Positions 21,741-34,611 are shown, numbered from the stretch's first letter. The stretch is 64,000 nt of DNA from Rhexocercosporidium sp. MPI-PUGE-AT-0058 (GCA_020746875.1 JAGTJL010000009.1:434001-498000), one strand, 5' to 3'. Notes: generated by a model not told the origin, from the sequence alone. Program-made: numbers and translations.

Positions 21741-23042
21741 CGTGAACGAGTGATTGATGCGTGGAAATTGGCGTCGAGAAAAAGGATGAGGAAGATAGAG
21801 AGTTGAGAGAAGAAGATATTTCTCGGGGTGGTCTATCGGAATTATCTAAGGTTTGAATCCAGGCCCATCCCGCCTTGGATACGCACGACTAACAGGGAAC
21901 GAGTGTGACGGTGCGCTCTGGGTATCCAAGCCTCAACCATATCAGGCCTAGTGGTCTTGATAGGTCCAGAGGCGTCAATAATTGGTCTTTGTTCATGCAA
22001 GGCACCCGAAGGGGTCTGGGATGATCCTAAAATACCTGCTGAGTGCCTGTGGCGAAACGCAGCTTTTGATAGAGCCTTGGAAGTTGAGATGCGGTCTCAT
22101 GAACGTGTCCGTCAGCAACAAAGTGACGCAAGTAGTGAGCATCCGCAGAGGGGATTTGCACTCCAAGGTTAGTGCTGACTTCGTTTTCTTCAGAGCCTCA
22201 CTGAATAACTTCCCGCTCAGGGGTATGGGGAGGCTCGTGGCGTTCCTTGGCAAATATCCACCACGCTCTTGTCTCACAGCCTCATGACTTTACTCCCGTC
22301 TCATTGCTTGCGACGACACAAATTCGTCTCGACGAAGCGAACATTCACATTTGCTCTTTAAAGTCTTTAGATAGTTCTAAGACATTTCATTTCAAAAATG
22401 AAATGTTTACAAAAAAGCCAGCCTTGATTTCCTTTTCGCAGTGATTTGTGGAATACAACAACCCGTCTTGCCGGGCATCAACGGCCGGCCTCAATACACA
22501 GTCGTCAAAGCAAATCATCCACAAGTTCTATGAAAACTAACTTTAATGAAAATCGATTCTATGTTAGTTATGTTTCCATTCTATTGAAGTTTGTCGGGTA
22601 CACAGCAATAAGGACTTTTTGTACTTTTTCATGTAAGAAACCAATCGTCGCTCCGATTAACAACTGTGATAATCTGCTTGTGGTTCGTAAACAGTTTTTT
22701 TTACCTCTTCGTGGACCGCACATGACATGAACCCATCTCTGCATCTTCTATCAATGCTCTCCCATTCTCCTCTCTACGGCTTTGAAGTTGCAATGCATAA
22801 ATTTCGTCCACTTATTATACACGAGAAAATGGGACGGGCTCGGGATTCGGGGCCTAGCGCCATGGGCTGAGCTGAGCTCTACGAACAACATAATTGAACT
22901 TATATTGCCACCTAGACTACGGTGTAAATATCACATAAATGCACCAAAGCTGAAAATCAAAAGAGCCTGCCATTCCCTAAGAGGTATCACTCCTAGAAGT
23001 TAAGTATTCAGCCAACGACCAACTCCTCCATCCTCTCCAAAT
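21741..23042. other. Intergenic, no gene seen; one short perfect hairpin
   Basis: This stretch is AT-rich in its right half. Nothing coding is supported. A perfect 11-bp inverted repeat lies at 22382-22406. Confidence 0.5.
22382..22406. repeat. Short perfect inverted repeat
   Basis: ACATTTCATTT at 22382-22392 is followed after three bases by its exact reverse complement AAATGAAATGT at 22396-22406. It could form a hairpin, but no gene end lies near enough to call it a terminator. Chance is possible in AT-rich DNA. Confidence 0.4.
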
Positions 23043-24737
23043 CTACCCCGCCAAAAATCCTCTCTGCGCATTTCTCCCCCTCTCAAAAGCAAAAGCATCA
23101 AGACTAACTGCCACTAGCACACACTCCACACCTCCTTTCCTGCTCCTCGAATTCTGCACCCTCAACCGCCACTGCCCCCTCCTTACAACCCAAACCTCCT
23201 TCTCCTCGCCGCTCCCAGTAACAGACCCATCCGTCCTCCTCCGCTTCCTCGTCGGCTCACCATAAGTATCTTCCACACCGACCACTGAACTCGCACTACT
23301 CCCCACACTACTATTGTCCGGCTCGGGGATCTGGCCATGCCATTCCTTGCCATCGAGACGGATGTACGAATTCTCATCAATGATACACCGTACCCAATCT
23401 TCGCTAATAGGCGTATTCCCCGGACTAGCAGGCTGGGAACTCGCGCCCCCTTTCTTCATCAATAATCCCAAGGGTTGCGATGCGGGTAGATTTAGCTTCG
23501 TGGCGATGACTTCGAAGAGTCGTGAGATGCGTGCTTTGCCATCGCTGAAGAACTCGCAGCGCATCGATGATAAGTGAAGTCTTGTGCACTCGTCTCCGAT
23601 CTCGAGGACGAGTTCGTAGGCGCGATCGTCTACGAATGGCCGGGCGTAGTTCACGTATCCGACTAGACTTTGAGGAGGGTTGTAAGCGGGTGCGTTGACT
23701 GATTCCGGGGGTGGAGTCGCTGAGGTATCTCCTACTATTGAGATGCCTGATTGGCGAACGTCTTCTAGACGAAGGGTGATTTCTTCTCGCTTGCGACAGA
23801 GATTAAAGGATATTGAATGCCGAAGTAGTTTCTGCTCAAGTCCTTTTAAGTGGAAGTATCTACAATCGCGAAGCAGCTCGGCTCGGTGATGTTCATCTCG
23901 GATCTGAAGAGGATAGCCACGGAGGAGGTGAAGAAGTTGGGCGAATGTGTCAGCGCTGCGATTAGGGACCGAGGGTGGTATGATAGATGGTGGTCGTAGT
24001 AGACCTTCTCTGTTGAGGCCAGGGAAGACTTCTGAAGGAGTGCTGAAGAAGATGGCGAAGCCAAGGGAGAAGTAATTTGGTGAGTTTCCAGGCTCGGAGA
24101 AGAGTTCGCGAGGAATTTGGAAATCCCGTCCTCCGATGGAAATGAAGATGTTTTCTTCATATAGCTGTGATATCAACCGTGGTACTACTCATATCAGCTT
24201 CAATATTTCTGGGTGACTAGAGATGACTCACGATTGTAGAATTGCGCATCAGCGAAAAGCTTTACGAAATGGCTTCCATCTCGAGGCGTGACATGATAGC
24301 CCTGCAAATGCAGCGAAATGTCCCTGAAAGTGACCGGATCGCGATCAATATACAAGGTCCGGATCTGACTCGAATCACTATCTTTCTCTTCAGCTTCTTT
24401 CAGCTGACACTGGAAAAACTGGGAAAAGTATGAGGGTGCTCTAGGTTTCTCAGCTTTTCGTTCCCTATATGATCCAATGTTCGACATAGGAATACATACC
24501 ATCAGAACTTATACTCGCGCCACTCAACCTGAACAACTCGCTACCTATCTGGATAGGGAACACCCTTTCATGAGGCAAGATACGAGGGATATCCGTATTC
24601 AGTTTCCGCGCGCTGTTAGTAGGTGGATTCCGCAAGATGCCAGGCTCAGACGACATCGTCGCGCTGCTACTATCCTCCCGTGAATAACCCCCTTGCCCGG
24701 AACTCTTCTCGCCTCTGACCCCGTTCACGCCAGACAT
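23043..24737 (-). CDS. Protein with two BTB/T1-like domains
   Basis: Three exons (24737-24500, 24438-24232, 24184-23043) give 528 aa. After a Ser-rich leader, the first BTB/T1-like segment runs from about residue 58 (VFPIQIGSELFRLSG, then SYFSQFFQ and LYIDRDPVTFRDISLHLQGY), typical of the potassium-channel-T1-like BTB found in fungi. A second copy follows (IFISIGGRDFQIPRELF...SPNYFSLGFAIFFS, then FAQLLHLLRGYPL and LLRDCRYFHLKGLEQKLL). The C-terminal half has no clear domain; it includes a basic stretch (RKRRRTDGS) that could be a nuclear signal. Such proteins usually dimerise or act as adaptors; the function here is unknown. The last intron acceptor is the TAG ending at 24185. Exon joins keep the BTB blocks continuous. 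Confidence 0.8.
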
Positions 24738-25630
24738 GTCCTTTCCTCCCTGGGACTAGGATTCTGGACTTGCTTTTGCGCGGACGAGGCTTAAATTGAT
24801 ATCGCGCCTGTCGTACACGTGAGTCCCCTGGTTCGGTTGACTCGGTCTTGGTCTTCCCCTGTAGCTAAGCTAGAAGCGAAGTGCTCATGATGGGGAAGAT
24901 GACCCGTAGCGCTCTACGCCTCGCAGATGCGCAGATTTTTGATTGTTCCGAAGGCGAAGGAAGCGAGGAAGGCTTTCTGGATGTAATGTAAGAGAACATG
25001 AAGCTTCGGGTCTTCAGTTGGAGAGATCTCGATTCTCCCGGATCAGCGCTAGTCGGAACGGGAAGGTGTGGGGCAAACGTTGTAATGGGGGCCAGAAGCA
25101 TGCTGACAAAGATCTTCAAAGACTAACGTAGGTGGTAAGCCAGCCGTACCGGCAAGCGACCCGTACTCTGCCCAGACAGACCAATCAGAACGCTATAATT
25201 GCGAAAATTCTCTATGAAAATATTAATAATTCAACGAGATTTTCTTGTGGGACGCCAAGACCTACATAAACGTTGCTTTTATTCCTCAGATCTATCACTA
25301 AGACTATCTCACTTGCCCTGAATATGGAAGAGTACGGGTCGCTTGCCGGTACGGGTCGCTTACCACCTACGTTAACTTAACTTATTGACATTCTCAGATA
25401 AGCTGATAAGACATTTTTCTGCCTCTAATTCTCACCGCCTTTGGGATAGCCTCGGTGAATTTAAGTTACACAAGTTTCTAGAGACACCGAGGACTCGGGA
25501 GTGCGGGGAACGGCTGCCGAGGAACAGCCCTCTCAACCTCCCATTCAAACACTCGAACATTCAAAGCCTCTCAATTGAATGTCCTTTCAATTCAGCATTT
25601 ATTGCGATTTTCCTTTCTCCAAACTTCTCA
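24738..25630. promoter_or_regulatory. Divergent promoter region containing a MITE
   Basis: The interval separates the start codons of the BTB gene (minus) and the APH-fold gene (plus), and is interrupted by the MITE at 25126-25372. No TATA box is obvious. Confidence 0.4.
25126..25372. mobile_element. MITE with ~47-bp terminal inverted repeats and TA target duplication
   Basis: The left end begins ACGTAGGTGGTAAGCCAGCC and the right end, read on the other strand, begins ACGTAGGTGGTAAGCGACCC. The two ends match over about 47 bp with only a few mismatches. The element is flanked by TA on both sides (25124-25125 and 25373-25374), as expected of a Tc1/mariner-pogo-type insertion. Each terminal repeat holds a shorter direct repeat: AAGCGACCCGTAC occurs at two spots in the right end, and one intact plus one altered copy in the left. 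The roughly 150-bp interior is AT-rich with no open frame, so the element is non-autonomous. The insertion lies about 260 bp upstream of the APH-fold gene. Confidence 0.85.
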
Positions 25631-27009
25631 ATGGCGGGCGTAGTAAGACAGCCAATTGACGTCAAGTCGTTAGAGGAGTACATATCGAAAAATGTCCCGA
25701 GGATAAAGCTCCCCATCGATGTCAAGCAAGTAAGTATACCTCCCAGTAGCCAGGAATATTGGCTCGCGTGTCATTACATCTGGCCCTCGATGTTTACTAA
25801 ACATGAACACAGTTCGGCTTCGGGCAATCAAACCCAACCTACCAACTCACAGCTAGCGATGGAACCAAATACGTGATGCGCAAGAAACCACCGGGAAAGC
25901 TCGTCTCGAAGACAGCGCACCAGGTCGAGCGGGAATACAGAGTCATCCACGCCCTAGAGAAGACGGATGTGCCAGTCCCGATGGCGTACTGTCTATGCGA
26001 GGATGTAAATGTTGTTGGGACGGCGTTCTACATTATGGAATATCTAGACGGGAGGATTATCGAGGATCCTACTATGCCGGATGTTAGTCCTGAAGAGAGG
26101 AATGAGATGTGAGCCAGCTTTTCCCCATACCCTCCCTTACTACCAGATATATACATATCTTGCCAGAGTCAACGTCTAATGAGGAGTATCAAGGTGGCAC
26201 GACGCAGTCCGCACGCTCGCCAAACTCCACCGCGTCAACCCCGAATCCGTCGGCCTCTCCAACTTCGGCAAACACTCCGGTTTCTACGACCGCCAGATCC
26301 GGACCTTCGGCACGATCAGCAAAGCGCAAGCCGAAGCCGTCGACGTTGATACCAAAGAAGCAGTCGGGCAGATCCCCCACGTAGAAGAGATGCTAGCGTT
26401 CTTCAGCAACAGGAAATCCCAGCCGAAGGATAGGGGGACGCCTATTCATGGCGATTACAAGATTGATAATCTGGTGTTCCATAAGACTGAGCCGAGGGTT
26501 ATTGGGATCCTAGAGTGCGTTTTTGTTTTTGCTTCTATTGATTTTCACATCATCTTCCCCTATCTTAAGCGAATCCTGCTTTGTTTACAATGGTATATTT
26601 TGGTTTACTAACAACTCCCACCAGCTGGGAAATGTCCACAATCGGCCATCCCCTTTCCGACCTCCTCAACCTCCTAATGCCCTACTTCCTCGTCTCAGCC
26701 CCCAACCTCCGCAACCTCCCCTCCTTCGTTGAAGGCGCCACGCCCGGTCTCCCCACGCGCTCCGAGGTAGTGAAATGGTACAGCGAAGTAGCAGGCTGGG
26801 ACCCGAGCCCCGATCTGAGCTGGGGGGCGGCGTTCGGCTTCTTCAGAGCGTCGTGTATTTATCAGGGGATTGCGGCCAGGTGGGCGGTCAGGCAGGCGAG
26901 TAGTGCGAAGGCGAAGGAGAATGCGTTGGCGAGGCATCCGATGAGTGAGCTGGCTTGGGAACATGTTAAGAGGGCGAGGGAGCAGGTGGATGGGAAGGCG
27001 AACTTGTAG
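25631..27009 (+). CDS. APH-fold phosphotransferase-like protein (ACAD10/11 N-domain type)
   Basis: Four exons (25631-25729, 25813-26108, 26194-26514, 26625-27009) give 366 aa. The kinase-like fold is clear: [13 protein letters not shown] (nucleotide loop), [11 protein letters not shown] (Lys on the beta strand), [11 protein letters not shown] (helix C Glu), [11 protein letters not shown] (hinge), [12 protein letters not shown] (the Brenner HGDxxxxN catalytic loop) and [16 protein letters not shown] (the metal-binding Asp, split by the last intron). This matches the aminoglycoside-phosphotransferase-like domain found alone in fungi and fused to acyl-CoA dehydrogenase in ACAD10/11, where it phosphorylates 4-hydroxyacyl-CoA. 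The same reaction here is inference. The start at 25631 gives a compact N terminus. Confidence 0.88.
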
Positions 27010-27183
27010 GGTGGATATGTAGGTGTAGATGTAGATGAGTAGAAACCTGGTTGAGGCTTTGCTGCAATAGATTCGTGAATTATATCGTACTGTATCGTAC
27101 TGTACACTTCCCCTTCCCTCCCACCCCTCTCACCTAACTTACAGCATTTTGTATACCCTCATCCCATCTCAAACACTAAGTCC

Positions 27184-28082
27184 CTACCCCAATAACACCC
27201 CTCCTCCCCAACCTCTCCACAACCCCCCTCTCAACCCCAGCATCCTCTCAATCTCCCCCGCCTCAACCCCCTTCTCATCTCTCAGCACCAGTATCTGCCT
27301 CAGCGTAAGGACATCGAGAAACTGCCTCCCCTTCGCCGCAGTACTCTTGCCCGTCTGCGCGAACTCGTCCTCTGCTTCGCTCGCGAGGCGGTACCTCGCT
27401 GTCAATAGAGACACCGCTGGATTAGAATTCGAATTCGAAATCGGTCCATCATTCTTAGTCGAATTTGAACTTAATTTTGAACTTGAATCTGTGTTCGAAT
27501 TCGAACTAGAGGGAAATATTGTCTGCAAAGGATTCGACCTCGAAGCTCTAAACTGAGTCGCAGATAGACTGGGATCGTTGAATGAAGACGTGCTTGTGGA
27601 GTGCGAGTGGAAGGTTGAGGAGTTCGATTGTGTTGGATTGGGCTGGACAGGACCCAGGGTTTTGAGGCGGGCGTTTAAAGCGAGATCTGGATCTGAGGAA
27701 TCGGCTGTTATTGCTGTTGTGTGTTAGTGATCTGATGTTATGGGATGTATTTGATTGTAAGGCTTGGAGCGAGTTGGAGTGAATTGTAACTCGATTGAGA
27801 AAGCGGGGGTCCTCGGACATGTCAATTGAGATGCGAAGATGTTCTGTAGATAGATATACAAATCTGGGAATACGTACCCCCATCTCTCGTCTCCCTAGCC
27901 GAAGTGTCAGGATGTACAGTCGGTCCTAACTTCTCCTCCGGAGCCTCTCTCGTATTTCTAGGCTGTGTGCTCGAATTGGTAGCAGGTGTACGAGCAGGGT
28001 ATTTGCGCGCTGTATTTGTAGCTGTAGCTGCGGAGGGGAGTTTCGAAGCTGCTTTTGTGGCTTTGGATGCTGAAGATCCCAT
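27184..28082 (-). CDS. Small protein with myristoylation-type N terminus and HTH-like C terminus
   Basis: Two exons (28082-27878 and 27713-27184) give 244 aa. The N terminus MGSSASKATK fits the N-myristoylation pattern (Gly2, Ser6). Ala/Thr-rich sequence follows, then a block DSSDPDLALNARLKTLGPVQ that I associate with a conserved fungal family. Next come Ser/Asn-rich linkers, then a C-terminal helical segment QFLDVLTLRQILVLRDEKGV with GEIERMLGL, which looks like a helix-turn-helix. The 164-bp intron is long for this window. Another acceptor nine bases further on (27705) also keeps frame. I recognise a conserved fungal protein but not its function; the HTH reading is an inference from helix spacing. 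Confidence 0.65.
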
Positions 28083-28792
28083 TTTGTTTGTGTTATTTGT
28101 TTCAGTTCCGAGTGGGCGGGTGATTGCTGGATGGAGAGGTTCGGCGTGGTGCGGTGGAAGGGGGATTTGTGCTGATGTGAGGGAGGAGGAGAGAAGGCTG
28201 ATCATGATGTCGATGAATTTTTGGTTCTAGCCTGAGGTTGGGATATTCAGCCTCGCCTCGGTTCGGGAAACTTCAAGGTTGGCGAAAACAACATAGAGAA
28301 GAGATATTAGGTAGTGAGAAGCCAATTTGATTGGTTTTGTGATTCCTTTGTTGATATCTCCTTGGACCTGGTAGATATAGTAGCGAGCCCAAAAAAAATC
28401 TCAAACTATTAGTGCCTCTGTTGATGTGCGAAGTAGGCTCGGGCTCTGACGCAAGTTTGTTCACATTCCCTTCATGTAACTACTCATCATAATACTATAA
28501 CACAAAAATATAAAAATAAATGTACAATTGTCAAGTGTCATCAACTATATCACAAACACAACATCATCACAGAACAGTTCATTCTTTATACAGGAAAATA
28601 GAACACAAATCTCAAATGCAACTAACCACTTCGTCCCTGTGATAAATGCATCATCTCTCATCGTCCATTCATTCCCTCATTCATTTGTTTCGCTGTTTCG
28701 CTGCATGACATCTCATTTATGCTCCGCTCGCTAAAAATCATTAAACCATAAATTTCAACTCAATCATCTCAAACCCCAAGCTCAGCTCACTT
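28083..28792. other. Intergenic, no gene seen
   Basis: 5' flank of the HTH-like gene and 3' flank of the DUF8035-type gene. AT-rich at about 28490-28560. Confidence 0.5.
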
Positions 28793-31673
28793 CTACTTGC
28801 GACTAGATCCCGTGCTCACAGCAGCCATACTGCTCGGCGGCGGCGGGTTTCTGCTATACCCGCTGTAAGTGCCCGGGATCTCAGTCTCTCTCAAGTAGCT
28901 CTGACTCTGCGCCATCTCACCAAGACCGCCACTCATCAATGCATCCTGGAAGTTGGTTCTCTTCTGTGGCGCCTCGAGCATCTTTGGCCTCTCGTAGACC
29001 TCATCGTCTTCCGTGGAGTCAGACTCTGAGTTGGACTCACGATGTCTCTCACGTCCTTCTTCGGCACGACGGCGATGTCGGCGTTCACCGCGCTCACTAC
29101 GTGGGATCTCGCCATTACGTTCACGCTTATGTCGTTCGTGCCTCTCGCGACGGGCACGTCTACGCTTGGTGGCTTCAATTTCATCTAGATCTTCTCGGGC
29201 GGCTGGTACGGGTTAGTGTGCGATTCAATTAAAATGGTCGGCAATGGTGGAACATACATCTTATCTGCTGGGTGACCTCAGCATAGCCTTGTACCTCATC
29301 CCTTGAGAGAACTCGAAGGACAATTACAAAGTCTTCTCTAGCCTCAAATCTCTCCTTTCCAGCTTCCAATGCCTCAGGGTTCACCAGCTTGCGGCTGATC
29401 TTTGTCCATCTCGCATCTGGAGGAATGCCATCCTTCTTTGCATCTTTCAATGGAGCGACACCTTCACGGATCGGAGCTGGATCTTCAGGGAATTTCTCCC
29501 TCGGTTGACGTAGAATGCCTTTGACTGGTTTGTCATCCATCTTCTCACGTGGGGGAGACACGACACGTAACTGGCGGTTTTCGTTTGGAGCAAGAGCATC
29601 TCGGGATCGTCTCTCATCATTAAGATCCTTACGTATTTCGGCTGCCTCTCGAACGTTCCTAGTTGAAGAGCCTCTGGGTGTTCGTGGCTTGGAGGCGGGC
29701 TCTTTGGGAGCAAGCTTGGAAGAATCCTTCGGATCTTTCGAGTTGAGTGCTTCTTTCAGCGCAAACAAATCCATGGTATCTTTGGGATTGAATGCAGCAG
29801 GTGCAGTTCCAGATTCTCTTCTTGCCGGAGGTTCGCGGCGGGGACGTGGGCGAGCTTCTTCTGATGCAGAGCTATCCGAGCGTGAGTCGATAGCTGTACC
29901 GTTCAAAGCCGCCTCAGAAGCACTTCGGTGCCTTTCACGACGTTCTGGTTCTTTGTCTCTCTCATCCCTAGAGGGCTTTCGGTCTTTGATGTCTCGGCTG
30001 TTGAGATCCACGAAGGCTGCTTGAGGAGGAGTAACTTCTCGTGTCGGACCATCACGAGGTGGAGGAGGCATATCTCTAGGAGGTGGTGGAATATCCTCAT
30101 CTCTGTGCCGTCTTTCCTTTGGATCCCTTCCACCCAGATCCACTGGGCTTTTTTCATCCTTCTCTCGCCTCCTGCGAGGTTCTTCTTCATACTCGCGCCT
30201 CTTCCTTTCCTCACGATCGTCGCGTTCCTCTCGATCATCTCGGTCTCCTCTAGCGGCATTCTTCAAGGCATTGACACTAAGAGCAGCTCCCGCAAGGCTG
30301 AGACCAGTTGCAAGGGCATCTCTACCCTTATGTTCCTTAGAATCCTTGTGGTCAGTTCGGTCGATATCTGGACGATCGTGTCTGTCAGGTCGGTCCGATC
30401 GTTCATTTCGTTCATTGCGCTCAGATCGTTCCACCCTTTCCACTCTTTCAACCCGTTCTGGCCTATCCACCCTCTCAACTCGATCGGATCTGTCATTTCT
30501 CTCAGATCTCTCCGGTCTGTCTGGCCGTTCGGGTCGCTCAGGTCGCTCATTCCTGATACCAAAGCCTCGGGACTCCACAGGATTCTCATGACGATGTGGT
30601 CGACTATCCCTTCTATCTTCATCCCGAACCTCATAATAGTCCTCCTTTGGTGCTCGTCTAGGTTCTCGGTTCTCATGGTACATGGAAGTTGGCCTGGCTC
30701 GGGAAGTGCTTGTCCTCCTGACTGGCTCAACAGGCTCAAATGGAGCGGGTCTCTGAACCGGTTCTATTGGTGCCATCGAATTAGGGGGTGAACTTGGTCG
30801 TGGTGGCCGTGCTGGCATTTGTTCATACATCGGTGTTCGGATCTTGTCGAATCCTCTGGTGGTTGGAGGTGGTCCACGTTCTCTTGCATCATATGACCGA
30901 GGGACAATATCTCCATATCCTGTAATGCTTGTCGGTCTGCTTGTTCTCCCCGACTCGAAACTATCCCTTCGTGATCGATGGTGTGTTGGCTGATTGTGAG
31001 TAAGATCGTATTGTACCAGATCCCTGGGATTCGTATATCCGTACCCATCCTCTCCATAGTCGTCGGAAACAGTATCGGCATGACGAGTAACAACACCAGT
31101 GTAGATAGGCCGCGCTCTTGTGCTGGTATACGCAGGCTCTCTGACCGGTACAACGTGCAATCTGCTCGATTCGCGCTCTCGAGCCAGACGATTCATATCC
31201 GCATTATCCATGGTTGCACTATAGCGCTTCGAGTGGTGATGGCCATGGCGAGAAATCGCTGGGACCGTAACATATTCCTCCTCACTTGATCGATATGGGT
31301 TCTTCAGGGGGCTCTCTGGTCTAACACCTCCATTGCTATGTATGACCGGTCGGTACTTCTGCGTCGTGGTAACAACCGACGGGCGATTATGATTGTCAAG
31401 TGTAGATCTCCTTGTACGACTACCCTCTCGCACACTGCTTCCACGAGCAGGAACCTCGCTCTTAACCTTATATGTCGTAGTTATGGTGCCACCATTGCTG
31501 ACGGAACTTGTGCTGCTTCGTGGTGCCGGGAGGACTTCTCGGCGAGAAGAAGGGACAACATGGTGATGCTCGTGGACCTGAGGATAGTTGCTGATGTTGC
31601 TTGGGAGGGAAATTCTGCCGGGATTGAAGAGGGGAGGCGATCGCGCCCGAGGGTATCTGTATCTATCAGACAT
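28793..31673 (-). CDS. Large charged, repeat-rich protein with DUF8035-type domain
   Basis: Two exons (31673-29258 and 29202-28793) give 941 aa. Most of the protein is disordered and rich in Arg, Glu, Asp, Pro and Ser. A dense stretch (codons at about 30345-30560) consists of repeated four-residue units of the form R-x-E-R or R-x-D-R, such as RPERPERPDRPERSERNDRS. The only compact region is at about residues 754-815: WTKISRKLVNPEALEAGKER, EDFVIVLRVLSRDEVQGYAE and the segment across the intron (QQIRSAREDLDEIE). I associate this with the fungal DUF8035 family of unknown function. After it comes a basic RERHERHKRERN segment and a C-terminal tail rich in Ser and Pro. There is no signal peptide or membrane helix. 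Confidence 0.78.
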
Positions 31674-34611
31674 GGCTGCGAATGTCTATCTTGCTGCCGT
31701 GCCGAAACAAAACAAAGGTTCGAAAATGAATATATGGACTCGAGGAACCGCCGCGGTGACTCGATTTTCGCCTTGCAAAAATCTAATTTATGCCGTCGCA
31801 CGTGAAAGATATGCAGCGTGAGGATTTGCAACTACAGTGAGCAGACGTCAGCAAACAACGCTGTGGCCTCGAAACAGCTAGAAACAACAGATAGAGTGGC
31901 ACGGGGAAGGCCGTGGAGATTGCATACATACCTCTTCTGCCGGGATACATGCAATGCAAGTAATCGGTCGTAGGGCTACCAAGCTCGCAAAGGATGCTGG
32001 GAGGTGCAGATTGAGGAATCTCTGATTCTGTGGTCTCTGTCGAGGCTGCCTGCCTGGAGTATTGACCCCGCGATGAGGTGATATGGAGCGGCGGGAAGGG
32101 AGGTCGGCCAGGTGCAGCCTTTGTTCGCAGCAACTATCCACCGACCGAGTTCGATTTCGAGTCGTACAAGTCGATGCGGTTCTGGAAGCTCAATAGGCAG
32201 CAGAAGAGGAATAGAGCCAGAACCAGTGTGAGGCTAGAAACCGAGAAAGGGGGGAGGAAGGTTTTGCTGAAGTTGGCACTGTTGTTGTGGAGGTGGTGTG
32301 GTTGTCAGGAGAAACACAGTCGAACACTCAGAACAGTATCGAGTATGAACGGCGTACGGAACGGAGAAGAACACTTGATTGCAGTGGTGAGGCTCAAGGA
32401 TCCTATTTGGAGCTGAACGACGTGGAGGGGGACAGAGTGCAATTGCTGGTAGTTGTCAACAGGGAGCGCGCAAGCATCCAGGGTTCAATGGCATCAATGG
32501 TTGACCCATCATGTTCCCGGGATTTGAGGTCAGGTTGCTCCTCGTATCTCCTTGATCCCCTCCTCTCACTACTCTTTTCGCCTCCCAAACGTCATTTACT
32601 AGGTATTTTCCTTGCCCGCCAATTCCATCCCTGCAGAGTTCATGGCACCAAGGCAAACAAAGAACACCAGCTAATCATTCCATTTCTTTTGTTTCCATCT
32701 TCTCGTCGCTCTTCCATCGCTTCCGGGCTCACTTTCTGTCTCTCACGTCTACTGTACGACAAGACAGCCAGAAGAGAAAGCTGTGCAAGAATTCTGGTCT
32801 AGCTGCAAGCAAATGCATCACCTGCCTCCCCTCCTTCGGTACTTGGGCATCAGCCTCACAGCCGATAGGTATTAGATGGCTGCGTGCCCCGCCAAACCTG
32901 CATCTCAGAGAATACTCGGTGTGGTGGTGAAGGGGGGATGTGAGACTTGCTTGTGCTTGAGTTGAGGTGGGGAGTTCAGGTTCAGGTGCGTCCTGCTCGA
33001 GCCTTACGGATGGGGAGAGGTGGGTTTCGTCGGGCTGCCATTGGGTGTGAATACATACAGCTTCGGAGGTAACTTAAGTAAGGTACAAATATTCAACCAT
33101 TCAAAGTTTGAGGTTTCAGTGGACATGGAGACTCCATAGCTGGGCATCGAACTCAGCAGCCACCAACGTGACATGTTTTCCCTTCTCGCTTTGACAACCT
33201 CCTCCTCTACCCTCACAAGTCTCGATTCTAGTATCACATCCGATCGATTCTTGCACCATAGTAACATCCCTATTAAGCCCCCAAGACGCCATAATGACCT
33301 CATTGAAACCTTCCTTAAAAGAAAGGGACCATCAACGTGTCTCTCTATACATAAGACCTCTTGAATCGCCAGGCCATCCCATCTCCCCCTCAAAAACAAA
33401 AAGAAACACCATGAAGCCCCACAAACCACATCCTGCAATGTACTTTGTACAAAGTATTTCTAAAAACGACAGCCTCATCCCACCAAAAAAATCAATATCC
33501 ATGAACAAATAAAGATTTTCTGCAAGGATCCCTTACCTAAAGGCTGATTTATGGAACGACGGGACCGCTGAGTTTGCCCAACTGAACTCCACTCCACTTG
33601 GTCCACTCCCGAAACCACAGCACTCTCCACCAGACGACTCCGAGTCGAACTCGAATTGATCATGACTGCAAATCCCCCACATGCAAACACACACACACAC
33701 TCACAAACCCACTAGATACCTAAATAAGAATCCCCGAATCCAGTCCTCACAGCAACGATCTAATTACAACTCAAACCCGCCTGTAATTCCTCCTTACTAC
33801 TCAAGTAGACCAACCAGGCCGATGAAACGGTGAAACACAATGTTGCATCAAGCCTGATATGTTTCACATTTCACATTCCTCATCATACGCCTAACATTAC
33901 TCATTTTTGCTTTTTACTTGCAGGAGGGATACCCGTTGGGCTGTAAGAAGGGTATTCCTAGTTCTAAGGGTCTTAAGGCTTAAGCGCATAAGCGGGTATA
34001 TGCGATTCAGATGGTTGGTATTTGGGATGGAGATGGGGAGGGAGATCGGCGGATGGGGATGGATGACGGGATGGACGGGAGTCATGGTCGAGAGGGTACT
34101 AAGTGAAGAGAGAGACGGAAAGATGAAACGGGGGTCTGGGCTTCTTGTGACTACAGAGGAGAAGAAGTCATGAGATATAACTACAACATGGGCTGGTAGT
34201 CTTCAGAGTTGTATGTTTCTTTGTTTGTGGTATGAGATGGGATAGAAGAATAAACAATAAAAAGTACCTGGCTCGCTAGCAATCACTACGAAATCACAAC
34301 GTTTCGATAACTTCTCCCTTCATCGGTTTATGTATTAGTTCGGCCGAATAATTACAACATACCATCACCTCAGGGAGGTGCTTTCTGTGTTGACAGTTCC
34401 GTATGCCCTGCTCTTGGCGGCTTTGTTTCCTTAGGTCGGCCTAGGGGCCAAGGTTGACCTCGCTTGTCTGTTGACATTTCCATCCGCTTCATAATTCAGA
34501 AATCCGTCCCTGCCCATTGGCTTCCACCCTAACCACCAAAGCTAATACCCTCGCAGAACATCCACCCCAGTATCCCTCAAACGCCCAAGCAGTCCACCCG
34601 AATCAAGCACT
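31674..34611. other. Long intergenic stretch, no gene supported
   Basis: About 2.9 kb without a convincing gene. The longer frames (32287-32802 plus; 33004-33438 minus) either lack an ATG start or show no family features. A short (AC)n run lies near 33689-33703. The left part should contain the promoter and 5' UTR of the DUF8035-type gene, and the right part the 3' UTR of the SPT10-like gene. Confidence 0.45.

Noticed and set aside
21851..21862. GGTTTGAATCC, similar to a tRNA B box
   Set aside because: No matching A box or cloverleaf can be drawn around it.
27740..27870. A possible middle exon (SIDMSEDPRFLNR) in the HTH-like gene
   Set aside because: No donor/acceptor pair keeps phase with the conserved DSSDPDLALNARL block, whereas one 164-bp intron does.
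28989..31660. Several long plus-strand frames opposite the DUF8035-type gene
   Set aside because: They mirror the repeats of the coding strand and have no independent start or conserved features.
33004..33438. 144-codon minus-strand frame in the long intergenic region
   Set aside because: It begins with TTG and has no ATG near the start; composition and sequence match nothing.
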